Assembly (NCBI GenBank): GCA_051859045.1
Contig: JBHYGK010000014.1
Location: 1 to 52,723 of the forward strand
Length of the DNA: 52,723 nt
Direction: 5' to 3'
Source of the DNA: JBHYGK01 sp051859045
GTDB lineage: Bacteria; Pseudomonadota; Gammaproteobacteria; Xanthomonadales; Xanthomonadaceae
The position numbers and the translations under genes were made by a program. Positions 30,432-40,438 of the stretch are shown here, one piece after another. Under the pieces are notes generated by a model. The model had not been told where the DNA came from, ran no database searches, and was given only the letters and a program-made list of their open reading frames with translations. The number at the start of each line of letters is the position of its first letter. Position 1 is the first letter of the stretch.

Positions 30432-32700
30432 CAGGCCCTCACGATGGCGAGCGCGCCGGCCGGCGCCAGGGGCGCGGTGGCGTCATGGGCGGATTCGATC
30501 CAGGCCGCGCCCTTGGCGACGCGGACGCTGGTGGCGACCGGCAGCGCGGCGGTGCCGCGGCCGTCGCCGACCTTGGCGACCGCGCCGTCCGCGAGGCCGA
30601 GCGCGAGCGCGTCCTCCGGGTGCAGCACGACGCGCGGGCCGGGGTTGAGCGGATGCGACTGCAGGGCCGCGGCCCGGCGCAGCACCGCGTCGGCGCGGTA
30701 GATCGGGGTGGTGGCGACGCGCTCGAGGCCCTCGCCGGCGGCGACGGCAGGCGCGGCGGAGGCCGCGACGGCGACCTCGACGGGCGCGACGCCGGCCTGC
30801 AGGCCCGCGAAGTCGGTGAACCCGAAGCCCTCGAGGCCCAGCGCCTCGCCGAGCGCGCGCAGCACGCGCCAGCCCGGGCGCGACTCGCCGACCGGCTTGC
30901 CGCCGGCCTGCACGCGCTGGGTGATGCCGTCGAGGTTGACCAGGCTGCCCTCGGTCTCCGGGAGCAGCGCGATCGGCAGGATCACGTCGGCCACGCGCTT
31001 GAGCGACTCCGGCGCGTAGGCGCTGAACGCGACGACCTTGGCGTTGGCCATCGCCAGCGCGCCGGCGGTGGGATCGACGAGGTCGAGCGCGGGCTCGAGG
31101 CCCCAGGTCAGGTAGGCCTGGCGCGGCTGGGCCAGCATGGCGCGGGCGTCGAGGCCGGTCGGCAGCACGCCGTGGCGGGCGAGGCCGAGCGCGTTGGCGC
31201 CCTGCGGGATGCGGTCGAGCGCGGCGCCGGTGGCGGCGGCGAGCTGCGCGGCCAGCGCGCGCAGGCGGGCGGCCTGCGGGTGGCCCTCGGCGATCGCGCC
31301 GAGCACGATGACCGCGCCCTCGGCCTTCAGCGCGGCGGCCATGGCCTGCGCGGCGGCATCGCCGCCCTGCCCGCCCGCGGCGGCCACGACGGCCTCCAGC
31401 GCGGCGACCAGCTGCGACGGCGCGACGATGCGCTTGCCGGCCAGCGGGAAGGTGAACTCGAAATCGACCGGGTTGAGCGCGAACAGCTTGGCGCCGCGCT
31501 TGCCGGCCTTGTGCAGGCGCTGGTGCACCAGCGGCAGCTCGTGGCGGAGGTTGCAGCCCACCAGCAGCGCGGCCGGGGCGGCCTCGAGCGCGGTGACCGG
31601 GGCCTGGAAGGCGGCGGCGACGGCGGCGTCGGACAGGTCGAGCGCGTGCAGGCGGTGGTCGAGGTTGGAGCAGCCCAGGCCCTGGGCGAGGCGGGCCAGC
31701 AGCGCGCCCTCTTCGTTGGTGGCCGAGGGATGCACGAGCATGCCGAGCTGCTCGCCGGCCTGCGCGCGCAGCAGCGCGGCGGCGGCGGCCAGCGCCTCGT
31801 CCCAGCCGGCCTCGACCCAGGCGCCGTCGCGCTTGAGCATCGGCTTGGCCAGGCGGTCGCCGGCGTACAGGCCCTGGTGCGAATAGCGGTCGCGGTCCGA
31901 CAGCCAGCACTCGTTGATGGACTCGTTGTCGCGCGGCACCGTGCGCAGGATCTCGCCGCGGCGGGCGTGCACGAAGAGGTTGCTGCCCAGCGCGTCGTGG
32001 TAGCCCACCGACTCGCGCGCCACCAGCTCCCACGGGCGCGCCTTGAAGCGGTAGACCTTGTTGGTCAGCGCGCCGACCGGGCAGACGTCGATGACGTTGC
32101 CCGACAGCTCGGTGGTCAGCGGCTTGCCGTCGTAGGTGCCGATCTGCAGGCGCTCGCCGCGGTACATGCCGCCGAGCTCGAAGGTGCCGGCGACGTCCGC
32201 GGTGAAGCGCACGCAGCGGGTGCAGTGGATGCAGCGGGTCATCTCGGTCGCGACCAGCGGCCCGATGTCCTCGTCGGCGACCACGCGCTTGCGCTCGACG
32301 TAGCGGCTGACGCTGCGGCCGTAGCCCAGCGAGACGTCCTGCAGCTCGCACTCGCCGCCCTGGTCGCAGATCGGGCAGTCCAGCGGGTGGTTGATCAGCA
32401 GGAATTCCATCACGTTGCGCTGCGATTTCAATGCCTTGTCGCTGCGCGTGGCGATCTTCATGCCGTCCATCACCGGCGTGGCGCAGGCCGGCGCCGGCTT
32501 CGGCATCTTCTCGACTTCGACCAGGCACATGCGGCAGTTGGCCGCGATCGGCAGCTTCTCGTGGTAGCAGAAGCGCGGGATCGCGATGCCGGCCTTGTCG
32601 GCGGCCTGGATCACCATCGAGCCCTTCGGCGCCTGCAGCGGCACGCCGTTGATCTCGATGTTCACCATGTCGGGGGCGGCGGGCGGGGTCGGCTGGGCGC

Positions 32701-32704
<4 letters not shown>
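30431..32704 (-). CDS. nuoG: NADH-quinone oxidoreductase subunit G
   Basis: Largest peripheral subunit of complex I, 757 residues. The N-terminal 2Fe-2S domain has RFCYHEK, then ANCRMC and PACATPV; the next cluster region has HPLDCPICDQGGECELQD, and CIHCTRCVRF with DVCPVGAL binds further 4Fe-4S clusters. The rest is a molybdopterin-oxidoreductase-like domain without cofactor motifs, rich in Ala. The extra N7 cluster motif of E. coli (CxxCxxxC) is not obvious. The ATG at 32704 overlaps nuoF by four bases (ATGA). Confidence 0.96.
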
Positions 32705-34035
<1,331 letters not shown>

Positions 34036-34082
34036 GTGCTGCTCCCATGCCCGCGCGAATCGCGCCGGGCGGATTGGACGGA

Positions 34083-34610
34083 TTACTTGAGGCTGTCGAT
34101 GAGCTGGTCGAACGACTCGGGGGTGAGGCGCTCGTGGTAGTGGCCGTCGACGACCATCATCGGGGCGCCGGCGCACGCGGCCAGGCACTCCTCCTCGACC
34201 TTCAGCGTGACCTTGCCGTCGGGCGAGGTGCCGCCGTGGCGGCAGCCCAGCTTGCGCTCGGCGTGCTTGACCAGGTCCTCGGCGCCGTTGAGCCAGCAGC
34301 TGATGTTGGTGCAGATGGACACCTTGTGCCGGCCCACCGGCTCGAGGTCGAACATCGAGTAGAAGCTCGCCACCTCGTAGGCCCACACCGGCGGGAGGCC
34401 GAGGTACTTGGCCACCGCGGCCATGATCTCGTCGCTGAGCCAGCCGCCGTTCTGCTCCTGGGCGTGGAACAGGCCCTGGATGACGGCCGAGCGCTTGCGG
34501 TCGGGCGGGAACTTGGCCACCCAGTGGTCGATGTGCGCGCGCGTCTCGTCGCTCAGCGCCACCATCGGGTCCACGTGCGAGACCGCTTCGAAATTGCCGG
34601 TTGCCTTCAT
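34083..34610 (-). CDS. nuoE: NADH-quinone oxidoreductase subunit E (2Fe-2S)
   Basis: Thioredoxin-fold subunit carrying cluster N1a, 175 residues. The ligands are Cys100 and Cys105 (CTNISC) and Cys142 and Cys146 (ECLAAC), followed by GAPMM. The ATG at 34610 follows GGGGAGCAGAC. It lies 14 bases after nuoD and 47 before nuoF. Confidence 0.97.
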   Translation of the reverse strand: MKATGNFEAVSHVDPMVALSDETRAHIDHWVAKFPPDRKRSAVIQGLFHAQEQNGGWLSDEIMAAVAKYLGLPPVWAYEVASFYSMFDLEPVGRHKVSICTNISCWLNGAEDLVKHAERKLGCRHGGTSPDGKVTLKVEEECLAACAGAPMMVVDGHYHERLTPESFDQLIDSLK

Positions 34611-34624
34611 GTCTGCTCCCCGCC

Positions 34625-35881
34625 TCAGCGGTCGATCTCGCCGAAGACGATGTCGTAGGTGCCGATCATCGCGACGACGTCGGACAGCATGTGCCCCTTC
34701 ACGATCGCGTCCATCGAGCTCAGGTGGGCGAAGCCCGGCGCGCGCGCCTTCAGGCGGAAGGGCTTGTTGGCGCCGTCGCTCACCAGGTAGATGCCGAACT
34801 CGCCCTTGGGCGCCTCGACCGCGGAATACACCTCGCCCGCCGGCACGCCATAGCCCTCGGTGAAGAGCTTGAAGTGGTGGATCAGGGCTTCCATGTCGTC
34901 CTTCATCTCCTCGCGGGAGGGAGGCGCGACCTTGAAGTTGCGGACCATCACCGGGCCGGGGTTGGCCTTGAGCCACTTCACGCACTGCTTGATGATCCGC
35001 GCGGACTCGCGCATCTCCTGCACGCGCACGAGGTAGCGGTCGTAGCAGTCGCCCTGCACGCCCACCGGGATGTCGAAGTCGACCTCGGCGTACTTGGCGT
35101 AGGGCTGCTTCTTGCGCAGGTCCCAGGCGATGCCGGAGCCGCGCAGCATCGGGCCGCTCATGCCCCAGGCCAGGGCCTGGTCGGGGGTGACGACGCCGAT
35201 GCCGACGGTGCGCTGCTTCCAGATGCGGTTGTCGGTGAGCAGGGTCTCGTACTCGTCGACGCGCTTGGGGAAGTCGTCGGCGAACGCGTCGAGGTAGTCG
35301 AGCATGGAGCCCTCGCGCCAGGCGTTGACGCGCTTGAGCGCGGCGCCCTTGCGCCACGGGGACTCCTTGTACTTCGGCATCTGCTCCGGCAGGTCGCGGT
35401 AGACGCCGCCCGGGCGGTAGTACGTGGCGTGCATGCGCGCGCCCGACACCGCCTCGTAGCAGTCCATCAGCTCCTCGCGCTCGCGGAAGGCGTACAGGAA
35501 GATCGCCATCGCGCCGAGGTCGAGGCCGTTGGTGCCGACCCACATCAGGTGGTTGAGGATGCGGGTGATCTCGTCGAACAGCGTGCGGATCCACTGCGCG
35601 CGCTCGGGGGCCTCGATGCCCATCAGCTGCTCGATGGCGCGCACGTAGGCGTGCTCGTTGCACATCATCGAGACGTAGTCGAGACGGTCCATGTAGCCGA
35701 TCGACTGGTTGAACGGCTTGGACTCGGCGAGCTTCTCGGTCGCGCGGTGCAGCAGGCCGACGTGCGGGTCGGCGCGGACGACGGTCTCGCCGTCCATCTC
35801 CAGCACCAGGCGCAGCACGCCGTGCGCGGCCGGGTGCTGGGGGCCGAAGTTCATCGTGTAGTTGCGGATCTGCTGGGTCAT
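34625..35881 (-). CDS. nuoD: NADH-quinone oxidoreductase subunit D (quinone site)
   Basis: 49-kDa-type subunit of the peripheral arm forming the quinone-binding site with NuoB, 418 residues. NFGPQHPAAHGVLRL at the N-terminus includes the quinone-site His, and GTYDIVFGEIDR is the family C-terminus. NuoC and NuoD are separate here, unlike the fused NuoCD of E. coli. It begins ten bases after nuoC. Confidence 0.98.
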   Translation of the reverse strand: MTQQIRNYTMNFGPQHPAAHGVLRLVLEMDGETVVRADPHVGLLHRATEKLAESKPFNQSIGYMDRLDYVSMMCNEHAYVRAIEQLMGIEAPERAQWIRTLFDEITRILNHLMWVGTNGLDLGAMAIFLYAFREREELMDCYEAVSGARMHATYYRPGGVYRDLPEQMPKYKESPWRKGAALKRVNAWREGSMLDYLDAFADDFPKRVDEYETLLTDNRIWKQRTVGIGVVTPDQALAWGMSGPMLRGSGIAWDLRKKQPYAKYAEVDFDIPVGVQGDCYDRYLVRVQEMRESARIIKQCVKWLKANPGPVMVRNFKVAPPSREEMKDDMEALIHHFKLFTEGYGVPAGEVYSAVEAPKGEFGIYLVSDGANKPFRLKARAPGFAHLSSMDAIVKGHMLSDVVAMIGTYDIVFGEIDR

Positions 35882-35891
35882 GGCATCGCCC

Positions 35892-36617
35892 TCAGCGCTG
35901 GCCGGCCGGCCGCTCGGCGGCGGCCTGCTCGAAGCGGGAATCGTGGCGCAGCACGCGCGGGACGCCGACGCGCGGGTCGATCGACACCGGCTCGTAGACC
36001 ACGCGCTTGCGCTCGGCGTCGTAGCGGACCTCGACGTTGCCGATCAGCGGGAAGTCCTTGCGGAACGGATGGCCGACGAAGCCGTAGTCGGTGAGGATGC
36101 GGCGGAGGTCCGGGTGGCCTTCGAAGAGGATGCCGAACAGGTCGAACGCCTCGCGCTCGAACCAGGTCAGGCCGGGCCAGACCTCGACCAGCGAGGGCAC
36201 CACCGGCAGGCCGTCGTCCGGCGCGAAGCAGCGCAGGCGCAGGCGGCGGTTGTGCTGGATCGAGAGCAGGTGCAGCACCGCGGCGAAGCGGCGCGGCGGG
36301 CTGGCGCCCTGCGGGCGCTCGTCCCAGGTGAAGCGGCCGGGGCCGGCGGAGCCCTCGACGCCGCGCGAGAAGCCCTCGCTGGAGACGCCGGTGGTGTCCC
36401 ACTCGGCCTCGCCGTAGCCCAGGTAGTCCACGCCGCACAGGTCGACCGCCTGCTCGAAGCGGAACTCGGCCTCGTCACGCAGCGCGCGGCAGACCTCGGT
36501 CCACGCGTCGACGGGCACCTCGAGGGTGACCTCGTCGCGGGCCTCGATGACCACGGCGGACTTGGACTGGAAGCGGGCGCGCAGGCGCTCGGGGAAGGTC
36601 GCGGCGGGCTCGGCCAT
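35892..36617 (-). CDS. nuoC: NADH-quinone oxidoreductase subunit C
   Basis: 30-kDa-type subunit of the peripheral arm, 241 residues. The signature region WFEREAFDLFGILFEGHPDLRRI is followed by LTDYGFVGHPFRKDFPL. Residues about 75-110 hold a Gly/Arg-rich insertion between conserved strands. The C-terminal segment is basic and Ala-rich. It lies 51 bases after nuoB. Confidence 0.96.
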   Translation of the reverse strand: MAEPAATFPERLRARFQSKSAVVIEARDEVTLEVPVDAWTEVCRALRDEAEFRFEQAVDLCGVDYLGYGEAEWDTTGVSSEGFSRGVEGSAGPGRFTWDERPQGASPPRRFAAVLHLLSIQHNRRLRLRCFAPDDGLPVVPSLVEVWPGLTWFEREAFDLFGILFEGHPDLRRILTDYGFVGHPFRKDFPLIGNVEVRYDAERKRVVYEPVSIDPRVGVPRVLRHDSRFEQAAAERPAGQR

Positions 36618-36668
36618 GGGCGTGGCTTGCTTCTTCGTTGTGCGTGGGGAGCAGCGAGGACGCTGGGG

Positions 36669-37211
36669 TCAGCGGGCGATCGTGTTGGTGCGGCGGATCT
36701 TCTTCTGCAGCTGCAGGATCCCGTACACCAGCGCCTCGGCGGTGGGCGGGCAGCCCGGCACGTAGACATCCACCGGCACCACGCGGTCGCAGCCGCGCAC
36801 CACCGAATACGAATAGTGGTAATAGCCGCCGCCGTTGGCGCAGCTGCCCATCGAGATGACCCACTTCGGGTCCGGCATCTGGTCGTAGACCTTGCGCAGC
36901 GCCGGGGCCATCTTGTTGACCAGGGTGCCGGCCACGATCATCACGTCGGACTGGCGCGGCGAGGGGCGGAACACCACGCCGTAGCGGTCGAGGTCGAGGC
37001 GGGCCGCGCCGGCGTGCATCATCTCGACCGCGCAGCAGGCCAGGCCGAAGGTCATCGGCCACATCGAGCCGGTGCGCGCCCAGTTGACCAGGGTGTCGAC
37101 GCTGGTGGTGACGAAGCCACGCTCGAGCAGCGGGTTGTCGCCCTCGGGGCGCAGGATGTCGTCGATCCGGGCCAGCGGCTCGGGGTTGTGGAAGAGCTGG
37201 CTCACTCCCAT
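36669..37211 (-). CDS. nuoB: NADH-quinone oxidoreductase subunit B (cluster N2)
   Basis: Subunit carrying cluster N2, the final electron donor to quinone, 180 residues. Ligands are the tandem Cys59-Cys60 (GLACCAVEM), Cys124 (MGSCANGG) and Cys154 (VPGCPPTAEAL). The ATG at 37211 lies inside the end of nuoA (10-base overlap). Confidence 0.98.
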   Translation of the reverse strand: MGVSQLFHNPEPLARIDDILRPEGDNPLLERGFVTTSVDTLVNWARTGSMWPMTFGLACCAVEMMHAGAARLDLDRYGVVFRPSPRQSDVMIVAGTLVNKMAPALRKVYDQMPDPKWVISMGSCANGGGYYHYSYSVVRGCDRVVPVDVYVPGCPPTAEALVYGILQLQKKIRRTNTIAR

Positions 37212-37558
37212 TCCAGTGCTCCCTTCTTCCACTCGTAGACGAACCCGATGCCGAGCAGCACCAGGAAGAGGCCCACCGCGACCAGCGCGGGCAGGCCGAC
37301 CTCGTGCATGACCACGGCCCAGGGGAACAGGAACGCGATCTCGAGGTCGAAGACGATGAACATGATGGCCACGAGGTAATAGCGCACGTCGAATGGCATG
37401 CGCGCGTCTTCGAAGGCCTCGAAGCCGCACTCGTAGGGGGAGAGCTTCTCGCTGTCGGGTCGACGCGGGCCGAGCAGCCAGCCTGCGATGAGCAGGGTGA
37501 CGCCGAGGCCGGCGGACACGATCAGGAACAGCAGGACCGGCAGGTATTCGGACAGCAC
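37202..37558 (-). CDS. nuoA: NADH-quinone oxidoreductase subunit A
   Basis: Small membrane subunit of complex I, 118 residues with three helices. KLSPYECGFEAFEDARMPFDVRY holds the quinone-loop Cys, and FIVFDLEIAFLFPWAV is the second helix signature. The start is GTG at 37558 (MLSEYLPVL), with GGAGG and GAGG upstream; the longer in-frame opening from 37666 lacks similarity and reaches into the tRNA. It heads the nuo operon. Confidence 0.95.
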   Translation of the reverse strand: MLSEYLPVLLFLIVSAGLGVTLLIAGWLLGPRRPDSEKLSPYECGFEAFEDARMPFDVRYYLVAIMFIVFDLEIAFLFPWAVVMHEVGLPALVAVGLFLVLLGIGFVYEWKKGALEWE

Positions 37559-37574
37559 GTGCGCCTCGCCTCCG

Positions 37575-37625
37575 TGCGCCCCGCGGGGCGCATCAAGGCC
37601 GCCGCTCGTGGCACCGGGCGGCGGC
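37575..37625 (-). promoter_or_regulatory. Two strong hairpins in the nuoA leader
   Basis: Between tRNA-Leu and nuoA lies a perfect 18-base palindrome TGCGCCCCGCGGGGCGCA (37575-37592), 17 bases before the GTG start, and a GCCGCCGC/GCGGCGGC stem (37598-37605 with 37618-37625). A UUUUUU run (37636-37641) after the tRNA has only a weak stem. They may stabilise processed nuo mRNA or tune its translation; the role is inferred. Confidence 0.5.
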
Positions 37626-37656
37626 CCGAATCTGCAAAAAAGGAACTGCTCAACGT

Positions 37657-37741
37657 TGGTGCCCAAAGGGGGACTCGAACCCCCACGACCTAAGTCGCTA
37701 CCACCTCAAGGTAGTGCGTCTACCAATTCCGCCATCTGGGC
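37657..37741 (-). tRNA. tRNA-Leu (GAG)
   Basis: An 85-base class II tRNA with a long variable arm and encoded CCA. GCCCAGA pairs with the 3' acceptor strand, the anticodon loop is CUUGAGG (anticodon GAG), and the T loop is TTCGAGT. It sits 61 bases after secG and 98 before nuoA, the position seen in Xanthomonas genomes. TACAAT at 37792-37797 could be a -10 box but lies 50 bases upstream with no clear -35. Confidence 0.96.
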
Positions 37742-37802
37742 AAATCTTGTGCGCCGGATCCCGTCGAGCGTGTCGGGGAACCGGCCTGTCTATTGTAGCG
37801 GC

Positions 37803-38282
37803 TCAGCCGCCGTTGTCACCTTCCGCGGACGCTTCCGGCGCAACATTTTCTTCAGCCGCGTCGACGGGCGCCACCGGGGCGGCGTCCACGGCCTCGTCAC
37901 CGAGCGCCGGCACCGCCGACGCGCCGGACTCGACCGCCGGGGCGGCCTCCTCGAGCGCCGGCACCGCCGACTCGACCGCCGCCGGGGCGGCCATCGCATC
38001 GACCACGCTGGCGCCGGTGGTCGGCGCCGCGGCGCCGCCGCGGCTGGCCCAGACCGCGAGGCCCAGGCACAGCGCGAAGAACACCACGGCCAGCCACTTG
38101 GTGGCCTTGGTCATGAAGTTGGCCGAGCCGCGCGCACCGAAGACCGTGGCCGAGGCACCCGCGCCGAAGCTGGCGCCCGCACCCGCGCCGGCACCCTGCT
38201 GGAGCAGGATGAGCGCGCACATCGCGAGCGACACGAGCGCGAAGATCACGATGGCGAAGGTGAGCAGGGTGGTGTCGGTCAC
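37803..38282 (-). CDS. secG: Protein-export membrane protein SecG, long C-terminal tail
   Basis: Auxiliary subunit of the SecYEG translocon, 159 residues. Two helices flank the conserved loop LILLQQGAGAGAGASFGAGAS, followed by VFGARGSANFMTKATKWLAVVFF. After residue about 85 comes an Ala/Glu/Val/Pro-rich acidic tail, common in this family. The start is GTG (38282), 21 bases after tpiA; its Shine-Dalgarno is weak. Confidence 0.94.
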   Translation of the reverse strand: MTDTTLLTFAIVIFALVSLAMCALILLQQGAGAGAGASFGAGASATVFGARGSANFMTKATKWLAVVFFALCLGLAVWASRGGAAAPTTGASVVDAMAAPAAVESAVPALEEAAPAVESGASAVPALGDEAVDAAPVAPVDAAEENVAPEASAEGDNGG

Positions 38283-38303
38283 GGGGCGTCTCTGGTGGCT
38301 GGC

Positions 38304-39059
38304 TCAGGCCGTCGCCGCGGCTGCGGCGATGGCCAGGAAATCGCGGGCGACGAGGGAAGCACCCCCGACGAGCCCCCCGTCCACGTCCGGCCTGTCGAAC
38401 AGGTCGCCGGCGGTGGCGGGCTTGACGCTGCCGCCGTACAGCAGCGGGAGCGAGTCCGAAATGGTAGCAGACTTCGAACGCAGTTCGCTACGGATGAACG
38501 CGTGGACGTCCTGGGCCTGCTCCGGGGTGGCGGTGCGGCCGGTGCCGATCGCCCAGACCGGCTCGTAGGCCAGCACGGCGCCGTCGAGGGCCTCGATCCC
38601 GGCCAGCGCGAACACCGGCGCCAGCTGGGCCGCGATCACCGCCTCGGTGCGCCCGGCCTCGCGCTCGGCCAGGGTCTCGCCCACGCACAGCACCGGCACC
38701 AGGCCGGCGGCCCGCGCGGCGATGAACTTGCGCGCGACCAGCTCGCTGGACTCGCGGTGGTACTCGCGGCGCTCGGAGTGGCCCACCAGCACGTGGGTGG
38801 CGCCGACGTCGCGCAGCATCGCGCCCGCCACCTCGCCGGTGTAGGCGCCCTGGGCGTGCTCGCTGAGGTCCTGGGCGCCGATGGCGAGGCCCGGGCCCGC
38901 GAAGCGCGCCGCCAGCTCGGCCACGTAGGGGAACGGCACGCAGACCAGCCGCTCCACGCCGGCCGGCGGCGGCTCGGCCGCGACGGCCTCGAGCAGGGCG
39001 TGCGCGAACGCGCGGTCCCCGTGCATCTTCCAGTTGGCGGCGACGATCCTGCGGCGCAT
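38304..39059 (-). CDS. tpiA: Triose-phosphate isomerase
   Basis: Interconverts dihydroxyacetone phosphate and glyceraldehyde 3-phosphate. At 251 residues it is complete: ANWKMH with Lys11, VGHSERR with His94, AYEPVWAIGTG with Glu166 and loop 6, LLYGGSVKP and GGASL for phosphate binding. GAGAG lies 7-8 bases before the ATG. It precedes secG on the same strand. Confidence 0.98.
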   Translation of the reverse strand: MRRRIVAANWKMHGDRAFAHALLEAVAAEPPPAGVERLVCVPFPYVAELAARFAGPGLAIGAQDLSEHAQGAYTGEVAGAMLRDVGATHVLVGHSERREYHRESSELVARKFIAARAAGLVPVLCVGETLAEREAGRTEAVIAAQLAPVFALAGIEALDGAVLAYEPVWAIGTGRTATPEQAQDVHAFIRSELRSKSATISDSLPLLYGGSVKPATAGDLFDRPDVDGGLVGGASLVARDFLAIAAAAATA

Positions 39060-39101
39060 GCGGGGCTCTCGGGGAACGGGGGCGCGCAGGATACCGGGTC
39101 G

Positions 39102-39548
39102 TCAGCGGTGGATCACCTGCGGGCGCATCGGGGCCAGCTTCGCCAGCAGCCGGTTCTGCACCGGCACCGGGACGCCCCGGGCCTCCATCGCGTCGACCAG
39201 GTGGCCGACGAGGTGGTTGAACGCCGCCTCGTCGATGCCGCGCCCGGCGTGGACCTCCTCCATCGGGAAGCCGCCGTAGGTGCAAGGGCCGCCGAGCAGC
39301 TCGCAGACCTGGTCGCCGAGCTGCTGGTGCACGCGCACCAGGTTGGAGTCGGCGAAGTGGTGCCCGATGCGGGGGTCCTCGACCACCCGCACCAGCATGT
39401 CCTCGACCACCGCGTCGACCCCGGCGCGGCCGCCGAAGGCCACGAAGTCGGCGTCGCCGCGCGGCGTGGTGGCGCAGCCCGCGAGGCCCAGCGCCAGGCC
39501 GAGCGCGAGCGCAAGCGCCAGCCGCCAGCCCGCCACGCGCGCGCTCAC
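39102..39548 (-). CDS. Lipoprotein truncated hemoglobin (group 1)
   Basis: A 148-residue protein with a lipoprotein signal (GLAGC, Cys25; Ala at +2) followed by a group 1 truncated globin. The conserved features are VEDMLVRVVEDPRIGHHFA at the start of the globin, CTYGGFPMEEVHAGRGI with likely proximal His100, and FNHLVGHLVDAMEARGV in the G helix. The start is GTG 39548, overlapping the upstream stop as GTGA, so translation is coupled. The protein is predicted to be anchored in the outer membrane or periplasm, unlike the usual cytoplasmic truncated globins. It is the last gene of the cupredoxin/EAL/DUF3034 operon and may bind oxygen or nitric oxide. Confidence 0.85.
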   Translation of the reverse strand: MSARVAGWRLALALALGLALGLAGCATTPRGDADFVAFGGRAGVDAVVEDMLVRVVEDPRIGHHFADSNLVRVHQQLGDQVCELLGGPCTYGGFPMEEVHAGRGIDEAAFNHLVGHLVDAMEARGVPVPVQNRLLAKLAPMRPQVIHR

Positions 39549-40438
39549 AGCGACACCTGCACGGAGAGGTAGGCGCCGCGCTGCGACGCCCGGGTGGCGA
39601 CGTCGCCGAGGTCGGCCCAGGCGGCCACGACCGCGACGCGCTTGTTCGGGAACCAGGCCACGAAGGCGTCGCGCCAGTCCTCCTCGCGCGCGAAGCCGAG
39701 GTTGTCGGGCATCTGTCGGTACTCCAGCCCGACCGCCCAGCGCGGATTCAGCAGCACCGCCACGCTGCCCTCGCCCACCCACTGCGCGTCGTCGCGGCGG
39801 TCGCCGCCGAAGCCCAGCAGGCCGCCCTGGTTGGCGCGGGTGCGGCGCGCGGTGCCGTTGAGCAGCAGGTGGTAGCCGCCGGCGCCGGCGAGCACGAGCT
39901 TGCTCGCGGACACCAGCACGTCGGTGCCGGCGTCGTCGCGCGCGCCGACCGCGCCGGGCAGGGTGAAGTCGAGGTGGCGCTTGTGCTGCAGCCCCACCGA
40001 CACCTGCGGCCACGGCGTGTAGACCAGGTCGCCGGCGACGCGCACCTTCAGCCCGAACACGTCCTGGCGCAGGCGCCGGAACGGCAGGCCGAGCGCGCGG
40101 CGCAGGCCGTCGAGGTCGAGGTCCTGGCGGGCCCAGGACAGCTCGACGCGGTTGCGCACCGTCAGCGAGGCGCCGATGACGTCCAGCGCGTAGTCCGGCA
40201 GCTGCACGCGGGTGGCCACCGCGGTGGCGCCGACCTCGTCCTCGGCCGCGTAGCCGGCCAGCACGGCCCAGGGCACGATGCCGCCGCCGGCCTGGCCCTC
40301 GATGGTGGTCGCGCCGCCGGTGGCGAGCAGGCGCCCGTCGGCGGCCCGCGCGGCGGGCGCGGCGGCCAGAGCGAGCAGCAGCGCCAGCGCCGCGGCGGCG
40401 GACGCGGTGGTGGAAGTGATCGTCGTCGTCGCGCTCAT
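39545..40438 (-). CDS. DUF3034-type exported protein
   Basis: A 297-residue exported protein of unknown function that I assign to the DUF3034 family from its recognisable pattern. It has a long N-terminal Ala/Leu signal peptide (cleavage near residue 32, ARAADG). The mature part is beta-rich, with alternating polar/apolar strands (YALDVIGASLTVRNRVELSW, LVLAGAGGYHLLLN, WAVGLEYRQMPDNLGF), and ends in SVQVSL; a small outer-membrane barrel is possible. Its ATG (40438) overlaps the EAL gene stop by four bases and its stop overlaps the globin start, placing it firmly in this operon. Confidence 0.75.
   Translation of the reverse strand: MSATTTITSTTASAAAALALLLALAAAPAARAADGRLLATGGATTIEGQAGGGIVPWAVLAGYAAEDEVGATAVATRVQLPDYALDVIGASLTVRNRVELSWARQDLDLDGLRRALGLPFRRLRQDVFGLKVRVAGDLVYTPWPQVSVGLQHKRHLDFTLPGAVGARDDAGTDVLVSASKLVLAGAGGYHLLLNGTARRTRANQGGLLGFGGDRRDDAQWVGEGSVAVLLNPRWAVGLEYRQMPDNLGFAREEDWRDAFVAWFPNKRVAVVAAWADLGDVATRASQRGAYLSVQVSL

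Noticed and set aside
37559..37666. A longer NuoA beginning near the tRNA
   Set aside because: The extra 36 codons lack hydrophobic family sequence and include the palindromic leader and the end of the tRNA gene.
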